A stretch of DNA of 64,000 bases from CAWGHZ01 sp963775315. GTDB lineage: Bacteria > Pseudomonadota > Alphaproteobacteria > MPNO01 > DASWLB01. Where the stretch lies: the NCBI GenBank assembly GCA_963775315.1, contig CAVZIN010000010.1, forward strand, positions 1 through 64,000, in the 5' to 3' direction. Position numbers and translations under genes: made by a program. The notes beneath the pieces were generated by a model, which did not search any database, was not told where the DNA came from, and was given only the letters and a program-made list of their open reading frames with translations. Shown one piece after another: positions 18,046-27,061 of the stretch. Each line of letters opens with the position of its first letter. Position 1 is the stretch's first letter.

Positions 18046-19944
18046 ATGACAGAGCAGACACTGGCGTTCGAGACCGAGGTTTCGCGGCTACTCGACCTTG
18101 TCATCAACTCGCTGTACTCGCAAAAGCAGATCTTCCTGCGCGAGCTGATCTCGAACGCGTCCGACGCATGCGACAAGCTGCGCTACGAGGCCATCACACG
18201 GCCCGAGCTGATCGCCGACGATCCCGAGTTCCGAATCCGCGTCGCGCCCGACGCGAAGGCCGGAACGCTCGCCATCGCCGACAACGGCATCGGCATGGAT
18301 CGCGACGGGCTGATCTCCGAACTCGGCACCATCGCGCGCTCGGGCACGGCGGCGTTTCTCGACCGGCTGGCATCCGAGACCCAGGAAGGCGAAGGGAAGA
18401 AGAGCGATTTAGGGCTGATCGGCCAGTTCGGCGTCGGGTTCTACTCCGCCTTCATGGTGGCGGACCGGGTCGACGTGGTGTCGCGGCGCGCCGGCGACGC
18501 GCAGGCATGGCGCTGGTCGTCGGACGGCAAGGGCCAGTACACGGTCGCCGAGGCGGAGCGCGCGCATCGCGGCACCACGGTCACGCTGCACCTGAAGAAG
18601 GACGCGAAATCGTTCCTCGAGCCGGCCGAGATCCGGCGCATCGTGCGTGCCTATTCCGACCACATCGCGATCCCGATCGTCCTCGAGGAGGACGGAAAGT
18701 CCGAGACGATCAACACGGCGAGCGCGCTCTGGACGCGGCCGCGGTCCGACATCAAGGAGGAGGAGTACACCGAGTTCTACCACCATGTCGGGCACGCGTT
18801 CGACAAGCCGTGGCTCACCCTGCACTTCAAGGCCGAGGGCAAGATCGAGTACACGAGCCTGCTGTTCGTGCCGTCGGACAAGCCGTTCGACCTGTTCGAC
18901 CCGGTGCGGCGCCATCGCGTGAAGCTCTACGTCAAGCGCGTGTTCATCACCGACGAGTGCGAGAGGCTGGTGCCGCCGTGGCTGCGCTTCCTCCGCGGCA
19001 TCGTCGATTCCGAAGATTTGCCGCTCAACGTCAGCCGCGAGATGCTGCAGGCGAACCCGGTGGTGACGCGCATCCGCCAGGCGCTGGTCCGCCGCGTCCT
19101 TGCCGAGCTCCAGAAGAAGGCCGACAAGGCGCCTGAAGAATACGCCGCCTTCTGGGCCAATTTCGGGCCGGTGCTAAAGGAGGGGATCTACGAGGACACC
19201 GAGCATCGCGACGCGCTGCTGAAGCTCGCCCGCTTCCGCACCACCGCCTCCGACGATCTGGCGAGCCTCGATGAGGTGATCGCGCGCTTCCGTCCGGGCC
19301 AGGAGGCGATCTACACCATCGCCGGCGACGAGCTGGAGAGCCTGAAGAAGAGCCCGCAGCTCGAAGGCTTCGCCGCGCGCGGCATCGAGGTGCTGCTGCT
19401 CACCGACCCGGTCGACGAATTCTGGACCGCGGGCGTCGGCAGCTACGCCGACAAGCCGTTCCGCTCCGCCACCCGCGCGGGCGCCGAGCTCGCCAAGGTG
19501 TCACTGGTCGAAAGGGAGGGCGCGACGCCGCCCGCCCCAGCCGACGCCAACACCGACACGCTGGTCGCGCTGCTGAAACTCGCCCTGAAGGACGAGGTGA
19601 AGGACGTGCGAACCTCCGAGCGGCTGACCGAGAGCGCGGTCTGCCTGGTCTCGGACGAGGGCGACCCCGACATCCACCTCGAACGCATCCTGAAGCTGCA
19701 CGGGCGCGATTTCCCGCGCGCCAAGCGCATCCTCGAGATCAACCCGGGCCACGCTTTGATCCGCGCGCTCGCCGGGCGAGTGGGCAAGGACGGCGCGGCG
19801 GGCGACGCGCTGGACGACGCGCTGGACGACGCGGCATGGCTGCTGCTCGACCAGGCGCGCATCCTGGAGGGCGAGCCGCTGCCCGACGCCTCCGCCTTCG
19901 CGCGGCGGATGGCGGCGGCGATGGCGAAGGGGCTGGCTGGCTAG
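18046..19944 (+). CDS. htpG: Hsp90-family chaperone HtpG
   Basis: The 632-residue ATP-dependent chaperone has the N-terminal GHKL ATPase (LRELISNASDACDKLRYEA, IADNGIGMD, IGQFGVGFYSAFMVADRV), the middle domain (DLPLNVSREMLQ) and the C-terminal dimerisation region. The start ATG 18046 follows a gaagagggGAG site and gives MTEQTLAFETEV, as in other HtpG proteins. An RpoH-like promoter lies upstream. A short hairpin (TTCCGC/GCGGAA, 19965-19980) follows the stop and may terminate. Confidence 0.98.
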   Translation: MTEQTLAFETEVSRLLDLVINSLYSQKQIFLRELISNASDACDKLRYEAITRPELIADDPEFRIRVAPDAKAGTLAIADNGIGMDRDGLISELGTIARSGTAAFLDRLASETQEGEGKKSDLGLIGQFGVGFYSAFMVADRVDVVSRRAGDAQAWRWSSDGKGQYTVAEAERAHRGTTVTLHLKKDAKSFLEPAEIRRIVRAYSDHIAIPIVLEEDGKSETINTASALWTRPRSDIKEEEYTEFYHHVGHAFDKPWLTLHFKAEGKIEYTSLLFVPSDKPFDLFDPVRRHRVKLYVKRVFITDECERLVPPWLRFLRGIVDSEDLPLNVSREMLQANPVVTRIRQALVRRVLAELQKKADKAPEEYAAFWANFGPVLKEGIYEDTEHRDALLKLARFRTTASDDLASLDEVIARFRPGQEAIYTIAGDELESLKKSPQLEGFAARGIEVLLLTDPVDEFWTAGVGSYADKPFRSATRAGAELAKVSLVEREGATPPAPADANTDTLVALLKLALKDEVKDVRTSERLTESAVCLVSDEGDPDIHLERILKLHGRDFPRAKRILEINPGHALIRALAGRVGKDGAAGDALDDALDDAAWLLLDQARILEGEPLPDASAFARRMAAAMAKGLAG

Positions 19945-20019
19945 CCCCGGGGTGCCAGGGCGGTTTCCGCTGACGCGGAATCGCACCGGCCCGCTCCGAT
20001 CGGAAAACGCGCCAGCCGG

Positions 20020-20763
20020 CTACGAGCCGGGCGCGAGGTCGAGGGCGACCGCGCCGTAGATGCGGCCCGCCTCCGGTCCCTGGACGAGGAGCGCGCAGCC
20101 GCCCCGCCCCTCTTCGCGCAGCTTCGAGAGGTCGAGCGTCAGCGTCATGGCGTCGCCGTCATAGCTCCCGATCCGGCGCATCTCGCGCACCACGTGCGCG
20201 TTGGTCAGCGTTTCGCCGGAGTTCTCGCCGCGCCGGACGCGCGTCGTGTGGGCGGTGTCGTAGTCGACCTGCCAGATGGTCGCGCCCTTCGCCATCTCGG
20301 CGCCGGCCGGAATGTGGACGACGGCCTTTTCGCCCGACCGCTCGACCGTGATCGGCATCTTCTTGTCGAGCCGCGCGCGAGCGATGCGCCGCTCCACCAC
20401 GTCGCGGTCCGAGCCCACCGCCTCGGTCATGCCGTCGAACACCATCTGCGGCGTGTAGACGTAGGGCGTGCCGAACTGGACGCGGTAGGCACGCTGGCGC
20501 TCGGTCGCGCCGGCGTGGCTGAACGGGTCTTCCCAGCCGATATAGTTCCAGTAATCGACGTGCTGGCTGAGCGCGATCACGTCGCCCTCCTTCGCCAGCT
20601 CGGCGAGGATCGCGTCGGCGGGCGGGCAGGACGAGCAGCCCTGCGAGGTGAACAGCTCGACCACGGGCTTCGACGCCTGGGCCCAGGCGGGCGTTCCGCC
20701 GGCCACCAGGCCAGCGAGAGCGATGGCGGCGACGAGGCCGCGCCTCAGCGGAACCTGTTTCAT
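20020..20763 (-). CDS. Exported DUF1223 thioredoxin-fold protein
   Basis: The 247-residue protein has a signal peptide (about residues 1-27, ending near TPAWAQA) and then the DUF1223 signature VVELFTSQGCSSCPPADAILAELA, a CxxC-bearing thioredoxin-like start, with HVDYWNYIGWEDPFS and TPQMVFDGM downstream. DUF1223 proteins are periplasmic and of unknown role. ATG 20763 is chosen because it begins the signal peptide. A TTAACCAT octamer (20846-20853) lies about 80 bases upstream. Confidence 0.88.
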   Translation of the reverse strand: MKQVPLRRGLVAAIALAGLVAGGTPAWAQASKPVVELFTSQGCSSCPPADAILAELAKEGDVIALSQHVDYWNYIGWEDPFSHAGATERQRAYRVQFGTPYVYTPQMVFDGMTEAVGSDRDVVERRIARARLDKKMPITVERSGEKAVVHIPAGAEMAKGATIWQVDYDTAHTTRVRRGENSGETLTNAHVVREMRRIGSYDGDAMTLTLDLSKLREEGRGGCALLVQGPEAGRIYGAVALDLAPGS

Positions 20764-20845
20764 CGCCGTGACATAGCGCCGCGCCCGCGCACGAGCCAAT
20801 CACACCTCGGTGATGCCGAGCAGCCGGGGACGCGGCGAAAGACCG

Positions 20846-20853
20846 TTAACCAT
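20846..20853 (+). promoter_or_regulatory. Candidate CtrA half-site TTAACCAT
   Basis: The octamer TTAACCAT is a known alternative CtrA half-site and is unusual in DNA this GC-rich. It lies between the DUF1223 start and the comM remnant stop. A single copy can occur by chance. Confidence 0.3.
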
Positions 20854-20857
20854 AACC

Positions 20858-21469
20858 TCACCAGCCCTGCACGGCACGGCGATAGGCGAGCGCCTCGGCG
20901 AGGTGGATGCGGCGCACCTGCGGCGCGCCCTCGAGGTCGGCGAGCGTGCGGGCGACCCGCAGGACCCGGTGGTAGCCGCGCGCCGTGAGGCGCATGCGCT
21001 CGGCCGCGTCGGTCAGGAGCTTGCGCCCCTCGGCGTCGGGAGCGGCGACCTCCTCCAGCAGCGTGCCGTCGGCCTCGGCGTTGGTCCGCGGCCCGTTGGC
21101 GATCGCGCCGTAGCGCGCGCGCTGGACTGCCCGGGCGGCTGCGACGCGGGCGGCCACGTCGGCCGAGCCCTTGGCCGGGGGTGGCAAGGCGAGGTCGGCG
21201 GGCGAGACCGCCGGCACTTCGATGTGCAGGTCGATGCGGTCGAACAGCGGGCCCGAGATCTTGGACTGGTAGTCCTGGGCGCAACGCGGCGCGCGGGCGC
21301 AGGCGAGCGAGGCGTCGTCGAGATAGCCGCAGCGGCACGGGTTCATCGCGGCGACGAACTGGAACCGCGCCGGGAAGGCGACGTGGGCATTGGCGCGCGC
21401 GATGACGGCGCGGCCGGATTCGAGGGGCTGGCGCAGCGCCACGAGAGTCGGGCGCGCGAACTCCGGCAT
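20858..21469 (-). pseudogene. ComM/YifB Mg-chelatase-like ATPase, C-terminal remnant
   Basis: The 203-residue frame starts at PEFARPTLVALRQPLESG, which in intact ComM/YifB follows directly after the Walker B segment, and continues through the zinc-binding NPCRCGY region, SGPLFDRIDLHIEV sensor region and the C-terminal helical domain ending SLAYRRAVQGW-like. The N-terminal portion lies at 22026-22673 on the same strand; the middle, with Walker A and B, is missing and replaced by about 565 bases of unrelated DNA. ComM is a helicase used in natural transformation and branch migration. The fragment cannot hydrolyse ATP. Confidence 0.85.
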
Positions 21470-21569
21470 TAGGTAGCAAACGCACCTTCATTGACGCTGG
21501 CTCGTATGCTCGGCATTGTTTCCTCATCGCAGGACAGGAGGCTCAAAAAGAGCGCGGGAAGGGGGAAAC

Positions 21570-21989
21570 GTGGAGTTTACGCTTATGCGGCTCTCGCTGT
21601 TGGAGAGCCGTCAGCTTAGCCTTTTTCGAGATGGGCGGCCGCCGAGCCGCGAAGACTGGCTTCGCGAGATATTCCGCCAGCCAATCGCGTTCATTCACCG
21701 CAAGCAACAATTTCACTTCGTTCCGAGCGACGCGGATGAGGAACACAAAGCGTCGGGCGGTGTCATTCCGGCGATCCCATGTTTTTTTGATGCGCCAAAG
21801 CTTGAGGGGCATCGCGCAAACCTATTGGCTCGCCGTTGTCGTATGCGGCGGCACGAGTGGTTTACGTGTCAGTCGCCAGCCACAAAGCCGCAAGTGATCC
21901 GCGATCCGCTTCGCCGCGATCTTCGTGGCGATGTCGTCTTTGAGCTTCACGCCAGCCTTATGGCGCAGCGCAAATGCGATGTCGAATAG
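21570..21989 (+). CDS. Hypothetical protein, probably degenerate
   Basis: From GTG 21570 (GGAAGGGGG upstream) the first ~60 residues look like real protein: LSLLESRQLSLFRDGRPPS, DWLREIFRQPIAFIHR, FHFVPSDADEEH. I do not recognise a named family. After about residue 75 the frame becomes Cys/Arg-rich and antisense to the frame at 21822-22013, so the 3' part is probably not the original end. It is confined to the foreign insert in comM. Confidence 0.35.
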   Translation: MEFTLMRLSLLESRQLSLFRDGRPPSREDWLREIFRQPIAFIHRKQQFHFVPSDADEEHKASGGVIPAIPCFFDAPKLEGHRANLLARRCRMRRHEWFTCQSPATKPQVIRDPLRRDLRGDVVFELHASLMAQRKCDVE

Positions 21990-22013
21990 GATCGCCTCCT
22001 CCTCGGTCAACAT
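21822..22013 (-). CDS. Short hypothetical protein in the comM insert
   Basis: A 63-residue frame beginning LTEEEAILFDIAFALRHKAG and ending HLRLCGWRLTRKP. It reads like a genuine small soluble protein or an N-terminal fragment of one; no family recognised. It is convergent with the frame at 21570 and starts at the insert edge. Confidence 0.4.
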   Translation of the reverse strand: MLTEEEAILFDIAFALRHKAGVKLKDDIATKIAAKRIADHLRLCGWRLTRKPLVPPHTTTASQ

Positions 22014-22025
22014 CGGGTCAAAAAA

Positions 22026-22673
22026 TTATAACGTTAGGAGGTTGTGCGCGCCGGCGGCCGCGATCTCGAGCGCCCGCTTCGCCGTCTCCTGCCCCTTGAT
22101 GTCGCGGAGGTCGGGCACGACCGGCCCGTCCTCGGCGAGCCGCGGCACCGGCGGGCGCAGCACCTGCGCCCCGCGAACGTGGTTGACGAAGGCGAGCAGC
22201 GTGTTGGGCGCGACGACGTTTATGCCGCCGGCCCACGCCGCCTCGCCGCCGGTCGCCGCAGGGCAGACAATGCCGCGCCCCCTTGCCGCCGCACCGATCG
22301 AGGCGGGCAGCACCCCGGCCACGGACGCGATCGCCCCGTCGAGCGCGAGTTCGCCCAGCACGGTGTAGCCGTCGACCGAATCCTGCGGCAGTACCCCCAT
22401 CGCGACCAGCAGCGCGAGGGCGATCGGCAGGTCGTAGTGGCTGCCTTCCTTGGTCACGTCGGCGGGGGCGAGGTTCACTACGATGCGCTTCTGGGGAAGC
22501 GCGAGCCCGATGGAGGTGAGCGCCGCGCGCACCCGCTCGCGCGATTCGCCGACCGCCTTGTCGGGCAGCCCGACGATGGTGAAGGCCGGCATGCCGCCGG
22601 TCATCTGCACCTGCACGTCGATGTCGAGCACGTCGATGCCGTGGAACGCGACCGTGGCCACCCGTGCCACCAT
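22026..22673 (-). pseudogene. ComM/YifB ATPase, N-terminal remnant
   Basis: From ATG 22673 (MVARVATVAFHG) the 215-residue frame carries the LonC-like N-terminal domain of ComM/YifB: FTIVGLPDKAVGESRERVRAAL, RIVVNLAPADVTKEGSHYDLPIALALL, and DLRDIKGQETAKRALEIAAAGAHNLL, and then runs into foreign sequence and stops at TAA just before the expected GPPGxGKS Walker A. The partner C-terminal fragment is at 20858-21469. Confidence 0.87.
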
Positions 22674-22824
22674 GCGGGCCCCTCCCCCCTCGCCGGCGCC
22701 GCCCCGGCGCCCGGTCGCAAGTGCCGCACCGCTTTGCAGGCCGCCGTCCATGTCGCCTCCCGCCCGATCGTTCCCTCTTTGTTCCAGGATAGCAGAGGGC
22801 AACGGCGGGGGAAAGCGAGTTCTA

Positions 22825-23874
22825 GAGCGGATTCCGTTCATACGGAGCCGTATCCGGAGTTTGTGAAGTAGTTGGCGCATTCGGTTGGCGGGACGCTGGC
22901 GAGGATGCGGCCGATCTCACGCCAGAGCTGTTCGACGGTGCGCGCTGCGGCCTTGCGGAGGTGCGCCTTGAGCTTGGAGAAGAGCTGCTCGATGGGGTTG
23001 AAGTCTGGCGAGTAGGGCGGGAGGCGGAGGAGGGTGGCGCCGGCGGCCTCTATCGCGGCTTCGGCGCCGGCCACCTTGTGGGCGGGCAGGTTGTCCCAGA
23101 TCACGATGTCGCCGGGCTTCAGCGTCGGTCGTAGCACCTCGCGGGCCCAGACCTGGAAGATGCTCCCGTTCATCGCCCGGTCGATCACCATGGGCGCCTC
23201 GATGCGGTCGGCCCGCAGCGCGCAGACCAGGGTGATGGTCTTCCAGTGGCCGTGCGGGATGGGCGCGACCAGCCGCTCGCCGCGCGGCGCCCGGCCGCGG
23301 AGCCGCGCCATCTTGGTCTGCGTCCCGGTCTCGTCGATGAACACCAGGCGGTGTGGATCGAGCCACGGCTGCACGCAGCGCCACAGATCGCGCTCCGCCT
23401 TTACGTCCGAGCGGTCCTGTTCGCTCGCATGGGCGGTCTTTTTTTGTACGTCAGCCCGCGGCGGGAGAAGAAGCGCCACACCGTCGACGGCACCGTCGCG
23501 AGCCCGCGCCGGGCGAGGCCCTGGCACAACTCCGCCAGCGTCAGATCGGGCCGCTCCTTGACCTGGGCGAGCAGCCAGTCGGCATGGGCTTCGATCGGTC
23601 CCGAGCGGTGGTCGCCGCCCTGCCGGTCGGGCCTCACCGAGCGGGTCAGCCGAAAGCGCGTGTGCAGCTTGGAAACGAAGCTCGGGCTCACCCCGAACCG
23701 GTCGGCCACCGTCCGGATCGGGGCACCGCCCTCGACGGCGGCAAGAACCCGCTCCCGAAGGTCGATCGAGTAGGCGCGGACCATGATCCCTCCATGAACC
23801 ATTCCGCACCCAAAGAATCACAGCACCGTCGCGCTGGGAATCCCCTGCCAATTCGGTCCGACCAGAAAGTGCTC
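22825..23874 (-). mobile_element. IS630-family insertion sequence
   Basis: A ~1.05 kb element flanked by TA duplications (22823-22824 and 23875-23876), the IS630/Tc1-mariner hallmark. Termini GAGCGG (left) and GTGCTC (right) give a short inverted repeat GAGC/GCTC with weaker pairing further in. It encodes a two-frame DDE transposase. It sits precisely in the stop codon of terC and upstream of the broken comM. Confidence 0.85.
22838..23784 (-). CDS. IS630 transposase, made by -1 frameshift
   Basis: ORF A (ATG 23784 to 23401, 127 residues) carries the HTH domain (YSIDLRERVLAAVEGG, ADRFGVSPSFVSKL). ORF B continues in the -1 frame to 22838 with the DDE catalytic residues: VFIDETGTQTK, IVIWDNLPAHK and FNPIEQLFSKLKAHLRK. 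The frames meet at an A7 run on the minus strand (23445-23439), a standard slippery site, giving a fused product of about 315 residues. All three catalytic acids are present, so the element may be active. Confidence 0.87.
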
Positions 23875-24526
23875 TAGAAGCGCCCGGCGGCGGCGCTGGC
23901 GGCCTCGATCACGTTCATGCCGCCTTCGTAGATCATGTTCACGGCGACGTAGACGATGATGCCGAGTCCGACATAGGCGATCCAGTGGTGGCGCTGCAAC
24001 AGCCGCGCGATCAGGGCGGCGGCGAAGCCCATCAGCGCGACGGACAGGGCAAGCCCGATGATCATGACGACAAGGTGGTCGCGAGCGGCCCCGGCGACCG
24101 CCAGCACGTTGTCGAGCGACATCGACACGTCGGCCACCACGATCTGCACGACCGCCTGGCGGAACGTCTTCTTCGCGATGGGCTTGCCGTGCCGCGACTC
24201 CGACGTGTCGCCGCCCATGCGGAGCTCGCGCCACAGCTTCCAGCAGACCCAGAGCAGCAGCAGCCCGCCGGCCAGCGTCAGCCCGAGGACGCCGAGAACC
24301 TCCATCGCCACCACGGCGAGGCCGATGCGCAGCACGGCCGCGGCGGCGATGCCCCAGAACACCACCTTGCGCCGCTCCGAGGGGGGAGTCCGGCCGCCGC
24401 CATGCCGACGACGACGGCGTTGTCGCCTGCCAGCACGACGTCGATCATCACGACCGAGAGGAAGGCACTGACCGCGGAGGCGTGAGCGCCCATCCCCGGC
24501 GCGATACCGGCCAGAAACGATTCCAT
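23874..24526 (-). pseudogene. TerC/YjbE-family membrane protein, frameshifted
   Basis: The N-terminal part (ATG 24526, FLSVVMIDVVLAGDNAVVVGMAAAGL) and the rest (SERRKVVFWGIAAAAVLRI, VVQIVVADVSMSLDNVLAVAGAA, WIAYVGLGIIVYVA) together make a TerC-type multi-span protein, with the two conserved D-N motifs (GDN, SLDN) linked to metal-ion export. They are in different frames; the break falls at a run of six G (24381-24386). Either one base is missing or two are extra. The stop codon TAG (23876-23874) takes its final G from the IS630 end. Confidence 0.8.
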
Positions 24527-24637
24527 CCTACGCCCGTTCTGCGCGCGCCGCCGCCCGGCGCGTATCGGCCCTAAATATTGGGTCGCGCGCGCAAAACTCA
24601 ATGGGTAGCGAGGGTTAGCGGAAGGTGAACAGCATCT

Positions 24638-25579
24638 CTACATCGGGCGGACGTCGCGCGTCTCGCGGTGGCGCCGCTCGATCGCGTCCCAGATCTGGGC
24701 CTCGATCTTGGTGCCGTCGAGCCGGTTGATCTCCTGGATGCCGGTCGGCGAGGTCACATTGATCTCGGTCAGGTAGTCGCCGAGCACGTCGATGCCGACG
24801 AAGACCAGGCCGCGGTCGCGCAGCGCCGGGCCGATGAGCGCGCAGATCTCGCGGTCGCGCGCGGTGAGCGTCGTCTTCTCGGCGCGCCCGCCGGCATGGA
24901 AGTTGGCGCGCGCCTCGCCCTGGGCAGGCAGGCGGGCAACGGCGCCGGCCGGCTCGCCGTCCACCAGGATGATGCGCTTGTCGCCCTTGCGCACCTCGGG
25001 CACGTAGCGCTGCACGATCACCGGCTCGTTGTAGAGGGCGGTGAACATCTCGAGCATGGCGTTGAGATTGTCGTCCGAGGGCGTGACGTGGAACACGCCG
25101 GCGCCGCCATTGCCGTAGATCGGCTTCAGGATGATGTCGCCGTGCTCCTTGCGGAACTCGACGATGCTCTGGCGGTCCGACGTGATGAGCGTCGGCGGCA
25201 TCAGCTCCTCGAAATGGGTGACGAACAGCTTCTCCGGCGCGTTGCGCACGTGCACCGGGTCGTTGACCACCAGCGTCGCCGGGTGGATGTGCTCCAGCAG
25301 ATGCGTCGCCGTGATGTAGGCCATGTCGAACGGCGGGTCCTGGCGCATCAGCACCACGTCCATCGTGGCGAGGTCGATGGTCTCGAACGGACCGGCGGTG
25401 AAGTGCTGGCCGCGGCGGCGGCGCACCTCGAGCCGGCGGGCCCGTGCGTAGAGCCGGCCGTGGTGGAAGGCGAGCGCCTGGGGCAGATAGTGGAACAGCG
25501 CGTGACCGCGCGCCTGCGCCTCCAGCGCGAGGACGAAGGTCGAATCGGCGTCGATGTCGATCCCCTCGATGGGGTCCAT
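24638..25579 (-). CDS. gshB: Glutathione synthetase
   Basis: GshB joins gamma-glutamylcysteine and glycine using ATP. The frame (313 residues) has the ATP-grasp features DVVLMRQDPPFDMAYITATHLLE, KPIYGNGGAGVF, VQRYVPEVRKGDKRIILVDGEP and INVTSPTGIQEI. It begins at MDPIEGIDIDADSTF, whereas the family normally has about 8 residues before this (beta strand 1). Those residues (VLAVAIQ) are present in frame upstream but are preceded at once by TGA; an ATG at 25604 with a GGAAAG site is one base out of frame. The natural start is therefore probably 25604 with a small indel. Confidence 0.88.
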   Translation of the reverse strand: MDPIEGIDIDADSTFVLALEAQARGHALFHYLPQALAFHHGRLYARARRLEVRRRRGQHFTAGPFETIDLATMDVVLMRQDPPFDMAYITATHLLEHIHPATLVVNDPVHVRNAPEKLFVTHFEELMPPTLITSDRQSIVEFRKEHGDIILKPIYGNGGAGVFHVTPSDDNLNAMLEMFTALYNEPVIVQRYVPEVRKGDKRIILVDGEPAGAVARLPAQGEARANFHAGGRAEKTTLTARDREICALIGPALRDRGLVFVGIDVLGDYLTEINVTSPTGIQEINRLDGTKIEAQIWDAIERRHRETRDVRPM

Positions 25580-25621
25580 TTGAATGGCGACCGCAAGAAC
25601 TCATGGCACCGCTTTCCGGAG

Positions 25622-26479
25622 TTAGTTGAGCCTGCGGCGCAGGCTTTGGAGCAGGGCGGCCGCCTCGCGCCGGGCGCCGCCCGAGGGCGCGCGCTCGATG
25701 AACGCGTCGAGCGAGGCGATGGCCGCGCCGAGATTGCCGAGCTGGGCGTGGCAGGCGCCCCGCTCGTAGAGAAGGCGCGCCTCGTCGGGCGCGAACAGCA
25801 GCATCGCATCGAGCGCGCGCACCGCCTCGTCGAGCCGCCCGGCGCGCACCTGGCGCCCGACCACGTTGTTCTGGAGGCGCAGCAGCACGTCGCGGTCCGC
25901 GACCGGCGCGTAGAGGGCAGGGGTGAGCTCGGCCTCGGCGCCGGCGGTGAGCTTCAGCAGGTTGCGGAGGTCGGCCGGCTGACACGTGCGCCCGCCGTGG
26001 AACGGATCGACGATGGCGCGCGCGCCGTCGGCCTCGAGGCGCAGCAGGAAATGGCCCGGGAAGGCGAGCCCCGCGACGGCCCACCCCTGGGCGCGCGCGG
26101 CATGGATGTAGAGAATGCCGAGCGCGACGGGCAGGCCCTTGCGCCGGTCGATCACCCGCATCAGGTCGGCATTGTCGAGATCGTCGTAGGTGGCACTGTC
26201 TCCCTCGTAGCCATAGGCGTCGAACAGGGCGCCGTTGAGCGCCTCGATCCGCCCGTCGAGCCCGTCGGCTTGCCGCGCGGCCACCGCGTCGCCAAGCTCC
26301 GCGAGATGCGCGCGGTAGGGCGCGAGTGCGGCGCGCGGCCGGGCGAGGGCGGCGAAGGCGAGCGCGCCCTCGGCGAGGTCGAGCAGACCGACCGCGCCGG
26401 TGGCGAGCCGGCGCAACACCGCCTCGGCCTCTCCGGCCGCGGTCACGCCTTGCTCCGGCGCGGATCGGTCTTCAGCCAT
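25622..26479 (-). CDS. SirB1-family (transglutaminase-like plus TPR) protein
   Basis: The 285-residue protein matches the SirB1 family: LNGALFDAYGY, DADLMRVIDRRKGLPVALGILYIHAARAQGW-type core, GLAFPGHFLLRL with the conserved His, and VDPFHGGR, followed by a TPR-like C terminus (LLYERGACHAQLGNLGAAIASLDAFIERAP). The biochemical role is unclear. It overlaps the end of the BON gene by 37 bases and is 17 bases before the probable gshB start. Confidence 0.85.
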   Translation of the reverse strand: MAEDRSAPEQGVTAAGEAEAVLRRLATGAVGLLDLAEGALAFAALARPRAALAPYRAHLAELGDAVAARQADGLDGRIEALNGALFDAYGYEGDSATYDDLDNADLMRVIDRRKGLPVALGILYIHAARAQGWAVAGLAFPGHFLLRLEADGARAIVDPFHGGRTCQPADLRNLLKLTAGAEAELTPALYAPVADRDVLLRLQNNVVGRQVRAGRLDEAVRALDAMLLFAPDEARLLYERGACHAQLGNLGAAIASLDAFIERAPSGGARREAAALLQSLRRRLN

Positions 26480-27051
26480 ACGTAGTTGACCACCTTCTGC
26501 ACGTAGGGCATCGCGCGCGCGTAGTCGATCACCCGTTCGAGCTCGGCCTGGCTCTGCGCGATGCCGATCAGATAGACCACCTGGTCGACCGTCTCGATGT
26601 CATAGTTGATCGACATCACCTTGTTGTCGAGCAGCAGCTTGGTGCGAAGCTGGGTGGAGATCCAGGCGTCGCGGGCGTAGTTGCCGAGGTCGCCCTTGTC
26701 GGACACCTTGATGTCGTCGATCACCTCCCTGACGCCCTCGACGCCCCGGACCAGCCGCACCGCCTGGGCCCGCTGCGCCGCCGTCGGAACCTTGCCGGTC
26801 AGCAGCACCCGCCGCTCGACGACGTCGAGCCCAAGATCCTGCCAGGTCTCAAGATTGGCGTCGGCCCAGCGGCCGTTGATGTCGGCGCGGATGCGCGTGT
26901 CGATCGCCGCCCCCTCGATGCCGCGTTCCTCGGAAGCCGCAATCCCCGCCGTCGCCCCTGCCCCGATGGCAGTCGAAAGGCAGCCGGAAAGCGCCGCCGG
27001 CGCGGCCAGAACCAGCATCAGCCCCGCGAGCGGCGCGCGGCTCCGTCTCAT
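26443..27051 (-). CDS. Double-BON-domain lipoprotein, DolP/YraP-like
   Basis: The 202-residue protein starts with a lipoprotein signal peptide (lipobox LSGC, Cys about residue 23). Two BON domains follow, the first around VLLTGKVPTAAQRAQAVRLVRGVEGVREV and the second around VVYLIGIAQSQAELERVIDYARAMPYVQKV. DolP is an outer-membrane lipoprotein that binds anionic phospholipid and supports envelope integrity. The order lpoA / rsmI / yraN / BON lipoprotein parallels the E. coli lpoA-yraN-diaA-dolP region, which strengthens the assignment. Confidence 0.85.
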   Translation of the reverse strand: MRRSRAPLAGLMLVLAAPAALSGCLSTAIGAGATAGIAASEERGIEGAAIDTRIRADINGRWADANLETWQDLGLDVVERRVLLTGKVPTAAQRAQAVRLVRGVEGVREVIDDIKVSDKGDLGNYARDAWISTQLRTKLLLDNKVMSINYDIETVDQVVYLIGIAQSQAELERVIDYARAMPYVQKVVNYVWLKTDPRRSKA

Positions 27052-27061
27052 CGGTCACCCC

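Larger units (their letters stand above)
21470..22034. mobile_element. Foreign-looking insert replacing the ComM ATPase core
   Basis: This stretch is visibly less GC-rich than its surroundings (runs such as AAAAAATTATAACG at 22020-22033 and CATGTTTTTTTGATG). It interrupts comM between HNLL and PEFARP. A TTAGG occurs at both junctions (21469-21473, 22034-22038), which may be chance. No transposase is recognisable; it holds two short gene-like frames of unknown function, one on each strand. Most likely a degraded mobile-element passenger. Confidence 0.55.
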
